From contig CAVZVI010000011.1 of the NCBI GenBank assembly GCA_963778675.1, positions 186,001 through 250,000 on the forward strand: a stretch of DNA of 64,000 nt, given 5' to 3'. The stretch comes from CAWCDJ01 sp963778675. Its GTDB lineage: Bacteria; Acidobacteriota; Terriglobia; Bryobacterales; Bryobacteraceae. Both the position numbers and the translations under genes were made by a program. This document shows, piece after piece, positions 37,989 through 45,891 of the stretch (positions within the stretch are counted from its first letter, which is position 1; every line of letters begins with the position of its first letter). The notes under the pieces were generated by a model that ran no database searches, was not told where the DNA came from, and was given only the letters and a program-made list of their open reading frames with translations.

Positions 37989-40107
37989 ATGAAACGGCGA
38001 CACTTTCTCGGCGCGGCCGGGGCAGCCGGAGCGCTGCTGCAAGAGCGCACATCTTCAGCGCAAACCGCGCCAACCCCACTAGAAATTCACCCGGGCGTGT
38101 GGAAGTTCAGCTTCGGCAAATCGGAAGAGATCACGCCGGTGAAGACGCGGCGATACGCTCCGGCGGCGGCCGGGCTCGAGGAACTGCCGGCGGTGGCGGC
38201 GTGTCCGGCCGCGGTGCGAGGGTCGGGATCGCGGCGCGGGTACCTGGTGCGCATTCCGCTGTCGCCCAACGAGATCGTGTACGGCCTGGGTCTGCAACTG
38301 CAATCGCTCATCCAGCGCGGCCTGAAGAAAAAGCTGCGGGTGAACGCCGATCCCAAAATGGACACGGGGGACTCGCACGCGCCGGTGCCGTTCTATGTCA
38401 CGACGGCCGGATACGGCGTGCTGGTGGACACGGCGCGCTACGCCACGTTCTATTGCGGCAACAAGAAGCGCAAGGGCGAAGGCGGGCGGAGTTCGGACCA
38501 GGGCGCCGCGGCCGGGCCGGACGTCCTGCCGGCCGCGTACCGGCGCTACCGGGCCAACGAAGCGAGTGAAGTGCTGGTAGAGGTCCCAGTGGCCGAGGGC
38601 GTGGACGTGTACGTCTTCGGCGGCCCCACGATGCGCGAGGCGGTGCAGCGCTACAACCTGTTCTCGGGCGGCGGGCCGCTGCCGCCGCGCTGGGGGCTGG
38701 GTATGTGGTACCGGGCCAAGAGCGATTACCAGCAGGCGGAGTTGATCGCGCTGGCCGGCGAATTCCGCGAGCGGCACATCCCGTGCGACGTGATCGGGCT
38801 CGAGCCGGGGTGGCAGACGCATTCTTATTCGTGCTCCTACGTGTGGAGCAAGAACTACCCCAAGCCCGAGGAGATGATCGCGGAGCTGGGGCGGCGCAAC
38901 TACCACGTCAACCTCTGGGAGCACGCCTTCACTCATCCGACCGCGCCGATCTACCAGGCGCTTCGCGAGCACTCCGGCGATTACGAAGTATGGGACGGGC
39001 TGGTGCCGGACTTCCTCGATGCGGAAGCACGCCGTATTTTCGGCGATTACCACGAGCGGACGCTCGATCGCGCCGGGGGTATCAGGCTTCAAACTGGACG
39101 AGTGCGACAACTCGGATTTCACGGGCAACTGGTCGTTCCCGGAGATATCCCGGTTTCCTTCGGGCGCGGACGGCGAGCAGATGCACTGCCTGTTCGGACT
39201 GAGATACCAGGACACGCTGCAAGGCGTTTTCGAGAAGCGCGGCTACCGGACATACGGACTGGTGCGCAATTCGGGCGCGCTGGCGGCGCCGTATCCCTAC
39301 GTGCTCTACAGCGACCTCTACGACCACAAGCAGTTCATCCGGGGCCTGGCCAACGCGGGGTTCTCCGGACTTCTGTGGACTCCCGAACTGCGTGACGCGA
39401 AGGACCCGGAAGATCTGCTGCGGCGGCTGCAATCGGTGGCGCTTTCTCCGATGGCACTGATTAACGCCTGGTACATCAGGAATCCGCCATGGAAACAGGT
39501 GCAACGCGCGGCGAATAACGAGGGCCGGCTGGCGCCAGGATGGGAAGAGGTGGAGGCCCAGTGCCGCAGCGTGATGGAACTGCGCATGCGGCTGATTCCG
39601 TACCTGCACGCAGCGTTCGTAGAGTATCACCGCCGGGGACTGCCGCCGTTCCGGGCACTGGCGATGGATTATCCGGGCGACCCGGACGCGCTGCCGGTCG
39701 ACGACCAATACATGATGGGCGGTTCGATTCTGGTGGCGCCGGCTTTTGCCGGCGAGCCGTCGCGCGGCGTCTATCTGCCGGAAGGCGGCTGGTACGACTT
39801 CTGGAGCGGGAAGCGGTACGCCGGCAAGCAGCGGATCGAAGTCCGGCCGCCGATCGAGCAGATTCCGATGTTCGTCAGGAGCGGCACGATTCTTCCGCTG
39901 GCCGAAGCCACGGGCTCGACGGCGGACGCCGAAAGCTGGCGCATCGAGGCACGGGTGTACGGCCCGAATCCGGCGGCGGCGGCTTTGTATGAGGACGACG
40001 GAAGCGCGAAGCCGGCACTGAGCGAGGTGCGGTTGAGCTGGAGTGGCACGGGCGCGGTAACGGGAAACCGGCGGTATGAAGTCACGGGGTGGAAGGTGAT
40101 CGCATAG
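37989..40107 (+). pseudogene. Family 31 glycoside hydrolase broken by a single-base frameshift
   Basis: Frame one runs from 37989 with a twin-arginine-like leader (MKRRHFLGAAGAAGALL) through FYVTTAGYGVLVDTARYATF, LPPRWGLGMWYRAKSDYQ and ELGRRNYHVNLWEHAF to DYHERTLDRAG. Frame two resumes with GVSGFKLDECDNSDF, which contains the GH31 nucleophile Asp, and continues to 40107. The junction is a run of five G (39075-39079). Removing one G joins the frames as A-G-V-S-G. The protein would have about 705 residues and resembles alpha-xylosidase or alpha-glucosidase. The extra G may be a true mutation or a homopolymer error in the sequence. Confidence 0.85.
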
Positions 40108-40114
40108 CAGGGAC

Positions 40115-40981
40115 CTACGCGGCGCGCACGGCGGAGATCAGCTTCGAGACCTGGCGCTTCATTTCGTCGCGGGGGAAATACATGCGCTCGCCGTGGCCGG
40201 GCAGCACCCATTCGAACGAGTAGCGATCCAGCAGAGACACGGACTCCACCTGGTCGCGCCAGGAATACCAGCAGACATCGCGAGAAGCGTTCAGGCGGCC
40301 GCGGACACGGCTCCACCAGATGTGATCGCCGGCGAAGAGGAATTCATTCCGGTAGAGCAGGGCGCAGTGGCCGCGCGTGTGGCCGGGAGTGGGGATGGCC
40401 ACGAACCCCGGAGCCAGTTCGATGGGATCGAAGCCGTCGAGAAGCCGCTCGGCATCGGGCTGGGCGGAAAGCTCGAGGCGGTGGATGATGCGGGTCGCGC
40501 CGAAACGCGCGGCATACTTATCGGCGTCCGCCACGTCGTCGCGGTGCGTCAGAAAGATGTAGCGGATGCCGCCCCGTTCGGCGAAGCGGCGCGCCAGGTG
40601 CTCGACAAAACGCGGCGAATCGATCAGCCAGTTGCCCGCGGGATGTTCGACGAAGTAGGAGTTGCCGCCGAAGGATTTGCGGGAATTGAAGCCGCAGTAA
40701 GAGACGCCGGGCGCGAGCGGCATCGGGAAATCGGCCAGGGCCGCGGACACACCGCCCTTGTCAGCGGTGCCGATGGAGCCGGTGGGGCAGGCGATCAGCG
40801 CGCGCAGGGCCGCCCGGGTCTGGGCGCCATCGCGCGGCTGAAGCTGTACGAACGACATCTCGCCGTTATCGCCGAACGTGGAGGGCGCCAACTGGCGGCA
40901 GGTGTCGCAATCGATGCAGGTGGTGTCGACGAAGAACCCGCCGGGCACGTTATCGGAGACAGCATGGGCCCGGTCCGCCAT
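40115..40981 (-). CDS. Ferredoxin-domain MBL-fold hydrolase
   Basis: A 288-residue protein. The N-terminal 70 residues are ferredoxin-like with C22-x-x-C25-x-x-C28 and C65-P, enough for one iron-sulfur cluster. The C-terminal metallo-beta-lactamase fold has YIFLTHRDDVADADKY, TPGHTRGHCALLY, FAGDHIWWS and WVLPGHGERMYF. The usual H-x-H-x-D-H is replaced by H-R-D-D-V-A-D, so the metal site is altered compared with classic members. The reaction is unknown. It is the last gene of a minus-strand pair 15 bases after the purine permease gene, so a redox role tied to purine use is possible but unproven. Confidence 0.82.
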   Translation of the reverse strand: MADRAHAVSDNVPGGFFVDTTCIDCDTCRQLAPSTFGDNGEMSFVQLQPRDGAQTRAALRALIACPTGSIGTADKGGVSAALADFPMPLAPGVSYCGFNSRKSFGGNSYFVEHPAGNWLIDSPRFVEHLARRFAERGGIRYIFLTHRDDVADADKYAARFGATRIIHRLELSAQPDAERLLDGFDPIELAPGFVAIPTPGHTRGHCALLYRNEFLFAGDHIWWSRVRGRLNASRDVCWYSWRDQVESVSLLDRYSFEWVLPGHGERMYFPRDEMKRQVSKLISAVRAA

Positions 40982-40996
40982 ACCTTGATGATGCCG

Positions 40997-42310
40997 CTAC
41001 CCGCGCGAAAGATACAGGAAACGGAAGACGAACAGGGCGGTCAGGATGTAGACGAACCAGTTGACCTGGCGGAACTTGCCGCGCGCCATCTTGAGCAGGG
41101 TGTAGGCGATGAACCCGAACGCCAGCCCGTTGGCGATGCTGTAGGTAAGGGGAATCGTCATCATGGTGAGGAACGCGGGCACGGAGACCTCGGGATCCGA
41201 CCATTCGATTTCCGCCACCACCGAAACCATCAGGCTGCCCACGATGATCAGCGCCGGAGCTGTGGCGGCGGCGGGAATCGCGCCGACGACCGGCGCCACG
41301 AATAGCGCTGCGACGAAGAGCAGGCCGGTGACGATGGCGGTGACGCCGGTGCGTCCTCCGGCGGCGACGCCGGCGGCGCTCTCGATGTAGCTCACCACCG
41401 TGGAGGTGCCGCTGAGCGCGCCCACGATGGTGGCGATGGCGTCGGAGAAGAGAATGCGGTTGACCCGCGGGATCTGGTGCTCGCGATCGAACAGGTTGGC
41501 CTTCTTGCCGACCGCCACGAGGGTGCCGACGTTATCGAACAGGTCGATGAAAAGGAAGACGAAGACGATCTCGAGGAAGCCGAGCTTCAGGGTGGAGCGC
41601 ACGTCGAGCTGGAAGGCAGTGGCCGAAAGATCGGCCAGGCGGTAGGTTTGCGGCGTCCATTTCGCTACCCCGGTGACGAGGCCGGCGGCCGTGGTGGCGA
41701 GGATGCCGATCAGCATGGCGGCGCGCACGCGCCATGCAAGGAGCGCGGCAATCAGCACCAGGCCGAATACGGCCAGCGCGGTGGAGGGTTGATTCAGCCT
41801 GCCCAGCGTGACCGTAGTGGCGGCGTCGGGCACGATGATGCCGGAATTGCGAAAGCCGATGAAGGCGATGAACAGGCCGACACCCGCGGCCACGGCGGCG
41901 TACAGTTCGAACGGGATGGCGGAGATGATGAGCTGGCGCACGCCGAGAGCAGTGAGAACCAGGAAGGCAACGCCGGAAAGGAACACCGCGCCGAGGGCAG
42001 CCTGCCAGGCGACCCCCATACCTCTGACCACAGTGTAAGTGAAGTAGGCGTTCAGCCCCATTCCTGGCGCCAGGGCGATGGGATACCTGGCGAGGCCTCC
42101 CATGAGGAAGCTGCCCACGGCGGCCGAGAGGCAGGTGGCGGCCGTGACCGCGGCCAGCGGCATACCGGCCTCGTGCAGGATCGCTGGATTGACGAAGACG
42201 ATGTAGGCCATCGTCATGAACGTCGTAAAGCCGGCGAGGATCTCGGTGCGCCAGCTGGTGCCCAGCAGCTTGAATTCGAAATAGGATTCCAGCGATTGGC
42301 GAAGGGACAT
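40997..42310 (-). CDS. Purine permease, NCS2 family (adenine/guanine/hypoxanthine type)
   Basis: A 437-residue protein with about 13 helices. It opens MSLRQSLESYFEFKLLGTSW, then RTEILAGFTTFMTMAYIVFV and NPAILHEAGMP, a start typical of the AzgA/PbuG subfamily. GLNAYFTYTVVRGMG and FVFLFIDLFDNVGTLVAVGK are further family landmarks. It imports purine bases with protons. The exact base cannot be assigned. It lies 16 bases after the HupE-like gene and 15 bases before the MBL gene, all on one strand. Confidence 0.92.
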   Translation of the reverse strand: MSLRQSLESYFEFKLLGTSWRTEILAGFTTFMTMAYIVFVNPAILHEAGMPLAAVTAATCLSAAVGSFLMGGLARYPIALAPGMGLNAYFTYTVVRGMGVAWQAALGAVFLSGVAFLVLTALGVRQLIISAIPFELYAAVAAGVGLFIAFIGFRNSGIIVPDAATTVTLGRLNQPSTALAVFGLVLIAALLAWRVRAAMLIGILATTAAGLVTGVAKWTPQTYRLADLSATAFQLDVRSTLKLGFLEIVFVFLFIDLFDNVGTLVAVGKKANLFDREHQIPRVNRILFSDAIATIVGALSGTSTVVSYIESAAGVAAGGRTGVTAIVTGLLFVAALFVAPVVGAIPAAATAPALIIVGSLMVSVVAEIEWSDPEVSVPAFLTMMTIPLTYSIANGLAFGFIAYTLLKMARGKFRQVNWFVYILTALFVFRFLYLSRG

Positions 42311-42326
42311 GGTCTAATCTGTTTCG

Positions 42327-43271
42327 TCAGCTCCGCAGGCGCAGCAGGAACCACACCATGCCGAATACCAGCAGCGCCGAGGCGGAAACCTGCAAGGGCC
42401 GCAAACCGCGCGCAATCCGTTCGAACCGCGAAAAGATCAGGGCGAGAATCGAGATGGCGGCCAGTTCCGCGAGCGCGGCCCCTGCGAGGACGAACCCCGG
42501 CCGGTACCCCGAATTCTGAAGGAACAGGTGAAAGTAGAGGCCGTGGAACGCTCCGAGCACTCCGGCCACCATCCAGCGCGCGCCGGCCCTGGGCAGCAGC
42601 AGGATCTCGACCGCGAGGTACGCCACGGTGAGCGCAGCAGCGGCCTCCACGAAGCGCGGCGCGGGCTGCCAGCCGGTATGTGGGACGAGCAGCACGGCCG
42701 CCACCTGGCCCGCGAGAAACATGGCCGCCAGCGCACACAGCTCGCGGCGGCTGCGCGCCGCAAGCGCCAGCGCCGCCAGAAAGAGAACCTGCACCGCTCC
42801 GCCCAGAGCCCTCACAAAGCCCTCACCCGCTTCGGTGGCCGCTACTTCAGCCGGCGTGGGCGGGCGGAAGCGCAGCGTGGAGCGCGGAAAGGAGATGTCG
42901 AAGACGCCCTGATCGCGCTTCGCGCCCATCTCGACACGCAGCAGATGGACATGGTTGGGCACGGTGACGGAGGGCAGCGTGCACTCGACCTCCAGTTGCA
43001 CCGGCGGCGCGCGAAATTCGTAGGCGGCCTCGCACACGTAGAGATCGCGCGCCGGCTCCGGGCGGCAGGCGCTCGAGACCATGCGGGCGCCGGCGAACCG
43101 GATATGCTCGAGCAGCGTGCGCTCCGGCGCCTGGACGTGCGAGATTTCGTAGAGGGGCATGCGCAACTCGAACTGGCCGTGGGTGCCATCGATGGTCAGG
43201 TCGCCGGCGCTCATGCTGACCACATGGGCGTACGCGGCGGGCGCCAGCAGCAGAAGCCACGCCCGCCGCAT
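42327..43271 (-). CDS. HupE/UreJ-like membrane protein with large N-terminal domain
   Basis: A 314-residue protein with a signal-like start (MRRAWLLLLAPAAYA) and mature HVVSMSAGDLTIDG. A periplasmic beta-rich domain extends to about residue 135. Six helices follow, from LGGAVQVLFLAALALAA through GAFHGLYFHLFLQNSGY to VFGMVWFLLRL. The HGLYFH segment and layout resemble HupE/UreJ-type proteins, some of which move nickel or cobalt. The metal role is not certain for this two-domain type. Its ATG shares one base with the stop of the upstream permease-like gene (TGATG). Confidence 0.6.
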   Translation of the reverse strand: MRRAWLLLLAPAAYAHVVSMSAGDLTIDGTHGQFELRMPLYEISHVQAPERTLLEHIRFAGARMVSSACRPEPARDLYVCEAAYEFRAPPVQLEVECTLPSVTVPNHVHLLRVEMGAKRDQGVFDISFPRSTLRFRPPTPAEVAATEAGEGFVRALGGAVQVLFLAALALAARSRRELCALAAMFLAGQVAAVLLVPHTGWQPAPRFVEAAAALTVAYLAVEILLLPRAGARWMVAGVLGAFHGLYFHLFLQNSGYRPGFVLAGAALAELAAISILALIFSRFERIARGLRPLQVSASALLVFGMVWFLLRLRS

Positions 43272-44329
43272 CACAAGTCGACCGTGGTCACCGGCAGCCC
43301 GAGGCGCGCCTTGCGGATCCGCAGGTAGATGATCCGGATCAGGGCCAGCACCGGCACCGACAGAAAGGTGCCCGGGATTCCGGCGACCTCCGCCCCCGCG
43401 AAGACGCCGAACAAGACGAGGAGTGGATGAAGTTCCACGCCCTGTCCCATCAGGTACGGAGAAAGAATGTAGTCCTGAAAGACACGGTAGGCGGCCAGGA
43501 AAATCAGAACCGCCAGCACGCTCGAGCCCGATAGCAGGCTCACTCCCACAATGAGGACGGCGGCGGTCAGAGGGCCGACCATAGGGATGAATTCGAGCAT
43601 CCCGCCCACCGCGGCCAGCAGCACGCCATACGGCACGCTGACGATCGCAAAGAAAATGCTGTACGCCGTGAACGCCGCCGCGGAGAGCACCACCAGCGCC
43701 CGCATGTAGTGGGCCAGCAGAAGGTGGATATCGGCCATCACATCGTCCAGCAACACGCGGCGCGGCCCCGCGTCCACCAGGTCCAGGATGTGCTCGCGCA
43801 TGGCGTGGCCGTCCTTGAGAAAGAAGAACGCAAGAATGGGGATGATTACGATATAGATCGCGTCGCTCGCCAGGGTCACGAACTTCAGGCCCGCCTGTGC
43901 GGCCGCGGATACGATGTTGCCGGTCCCCGAGAAGACCTCCGATCGGAGTTTCTCCACCATCTGGGCTTTGAGCGAGTTCCAGATAGCCGGAGCGCCGGGC
44001 GAGGGCGCCTCCCATTTCTCGGTCATGGCCGGGAGCATGGCCTCCAGGGTTTTAGCCTGCTGCACTACTCTCGAGCCGATCTGAATTCCGATGAACACGA
44101 CTGCGCCGATCGCAATCATGTAGGCCAGCGCCAGCGCCGGAGTCCGGGTGCGGCTCGCCGGAAGATGGCGGTCCAGGAGGTTTACCAACGGTGAGATCAG
44201 GTAAGCCAGCAGGACCGCGAGGATAAAAATGAACAGCGTCCGGCGGATCAGGTAAACGAGGTAAAGCAGCAGCACCACTACTGCCGCAGTCCAGACGTAA
44301 CGCGCCGCTTTGGAGTCAATACCGAGCAT
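43271..44329 (-). CDS. AI-2E family transporter
   Basis: A 352-residue protein with about eight helices of the AI-2E/PerM family (PF01594). Typical elements are the N-terminal YLISPLVNLLDRHLP after two helices, a long soluble coiled region (VVQQAKTLEAMLPAMTEKWE), and C-terminal GGMLEFIPMVGPLTAAVLIV and PYLMGQGVELHPLLVLFGVF. The family includes an autoinducer-2 exporter and a sodium/proton antiporter, so the substrate is open. I start at the ATG at 44329. An in-frame TTG at 44341 would add four residues. Confidence 0.88.
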   Translation of the reverse strand: MLGIDSKAARYVWTAAVVVLLLYLVYLIRRTLFIFILAVLLAYLISPLVNLLDRHLPASRTRTPALALAYMIAIGAVVFIGIQIGSRVVQQAKTLEAMLPAMTEKWEAPSPGAPAIWNSLKAQMVEKLRSEVFSGTGNIVSAAAQAGLKFVTLASDAIYIVIIPILAFFFLKDGHAMREHILDLVDAGPRRVLLDDVMADIHLLLAHYMRALVVLSAAAFTAYSIFFAIVSVPYGVLLAAVGGMLEFIPMVGPLTAAVLIVGVSLLSGSSVLAVLIFLAAYRVFQDYILSPYLMGQGVELHPLLVLFGVFAGAEVAGIPGTFLSVPVLALIRIIYLRIRKARLGLPVTTVDL

Positions 44330-44343
44330 GCGACTGACCAATT

Positions 44344-45702
44344 CTAACCTGGACTCTCCAGAGGCTGCTCCGGAAGCTTTTCGATTCGCACGCGCGCGAT
44401 GCGGTTCCGCTCCATCTCCAGCACGGTGAACCGCCGTCCTTCATAATCCACGGACTGGCCGGTGTGCGGAATTTCGCCGAGGCGGAAGAGCAGAAATCCA
44501 GCGAGCGTCTCGAATCCGGAATCGGCCGGTATTTCGATGTCGTATTCGCTCTCGAGCTCGCGAATCCGCGTGGCGCCCTCCAGTTCAACCGTGCCGGCTT
44601 CCTCGGCCTTCCGCCGGTGATCCTTGTCATCGTGCTCATCTTCGATGCGGCCCACCACTTGTTCGAGCACGTCTTCTACCGTAATCATGCCGATGATTGT
44701 CCCGAATTCATCCACCACCATGGCGATGTGCGAACGCCCCTGGCGGAACTCGTCGAGCATTTGCGAGAGCGGTTTGGTCTCCGGCACCACCAGGGGGCGT
44801 CGGAGCAGGCGGGCGATTCGGAACGACCGGCTGGGACGTCCGGTGCGGATGGCCACGCGGCGCTCCTCCCAGACTGGCAGCAGATCCTTGTAATGAAGGA
44901 TGCCGACGATCTTCTCGGGCGATCCTTCGTATACCGGCAGGCGTGAGTGCTGCTGCTTGACCATCGTGTTCAACACGTCGTCGAGACCGGCATCGGAGGC
45001 GATCGAAACGATATCGTTGCGCGGCACCATGATCTCCCGCACCGAGATCGAGCCGAGATCCAGCACACGATGAATCATGTCCTCCTGCTCTTCGGGGAGG
45101 TAGCCCAACCCGCGGCTGGAACTGACGATGAGCTTCAGTTCCTCGGCCGAATGCCCGCCGCCGCGCGCGCCGCCCTTCTTCTGCAAAGCGTGGGTGAGCG
45201 CAGCCGCGGACCGCTCGATCACCACCACGAACGGGAGCGAAATCCGGTAGAAGACGAGCAGCGCGGGGGCCACCAGGACCGCCAGGCGGTCCGCCTTGGC
45301 GATCGCCAGGTTCTTCGGCACGACCTCGCCGATCACCACGTGAAAGTAGCTGATCACCAGGAACGAGAGCACCAGGCTCACTCCGTGGAAAAGGAGCTGG
45401 CTTTCGGGCGGGGCATGAAAGGCGGACATCAGGAGCTGATAGACGGTGTCTTCGCCGGCCCAACCGAGCCCGAGACTGGCCACCGTGACTCCCACCTGCG
45501 TCACCGAAAGAAGACGGCTGGGATTGGCCAGCAGGTTCAGCGCCGCCTGCGCGCCCGCCCGGCCCTCTTCCGCCATCTGGCGCAGGCGCGACTGGCGGAC
45601 AGAGACAAGAGCGACCTCCGCCGCGGCAAAGAATCCGTTGACTGTGATCAACAGAACAACTAAGAGGATGCGAAAAGGAGAATCAGTCACGTATCCGCCC
45701 AC
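44344..45702 (-). CDS. CorC/HlyC-type membrane protein with CNNM and CBS domains
   Basis: A 452-residue protein. The DUF21/CNNM membrane domain (ILLVVLLITVNGFFAAAEVA, then LLSVTQVGVTVASLGLGW) has three or four helices. Two CBS domains follow: IMVPRNDIVSIASDAGLDDV and PETKPLSQMLDEFRQGRSHI to VDEFGTIIGMITVEDVLEQV. The small CorC_HlyC domain ends the chain (LGEIPHTGQSVDYEGRRFTV). Such proteins are linked to magnesium/cobalt efflux or membrane-stress tolerance. The start may be GTG at 45702 or GTG at 45690, the latter with GGCGGA upstream. Confidence 0.9.
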   Translation of the reverse strand: MGGYVTDSPFRILLVVLLITVNGFFAAAEVALVSVRQSRLRQMAEEGRAGAQAALNLLANPSRLLSVTQVGVTVASLGLGWAGEDTVYQLLMSAFHAPPESQLLFHGVSLVLSFLVISYFHVVIGEVVPKNLAIAKADRLAVLVAPALLVFYRISLPFVVVIERSAAALTHALQKKGGARGGGHSAEELKLIVSSSRGLGYLPEEQEDMIHRVLDLGSISVREIMVPRNDIVSIASDAGLDDVLNTMVKQQHSRLPVYEGSPEKIVGILHYKDLLPVWEERRVAIRTGRPSRSFRIARLLRRPLVVPETKPLSQMLDEFRQGRSHIAMVVDEFGTIIGMITVEDVLEQVVGRIEDEHDDKDHRRKAEEAGTVELEGATRIRELESEYDIEIPADSGFETLAGFLLFRLGEIPHTGQSVDYEGRRFTVLEMERNRIARVRIEKLPEQPLESPG

Positions 45703-45778
45703 AATTCTATCGGAGATTCATAACCAACCGGGGGTGGATGCGTCTATACAGGTAACCAACTAACTCCGTTACGTAGGT

Positions 45779-45819
45779 GGGCGCGCTCCAACGTATCCCG
45801 GGAACGCGCCCATTTTTTT
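45779..45819 (+). terminator. Intrinsic terminator with no gene upstream on its strand
   Basis: GGGCGCG (45779-45785) pairs with CGCGCCC (45805-45811) and is followed by A and seven T (45813-45819). This is a strong Rho-independent terminator reading in the plus direction. The only gene to its left is on the minus strand, so the terminator must end a short plus-strand transcript beginning between about 45703 and 45760. It lies 72 bases before the penicillin acylase start, so it could be an attenuator in that gene's leader or the end of a small RNA. Confidence 0.7.
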
Positions 45820-45891
45820 GAGTTTGGACCAGCCGGGAGGCCTGCCCCACACCGGACGCGCGCGCATTATCATTGAGTTTACGCCTCCTCA

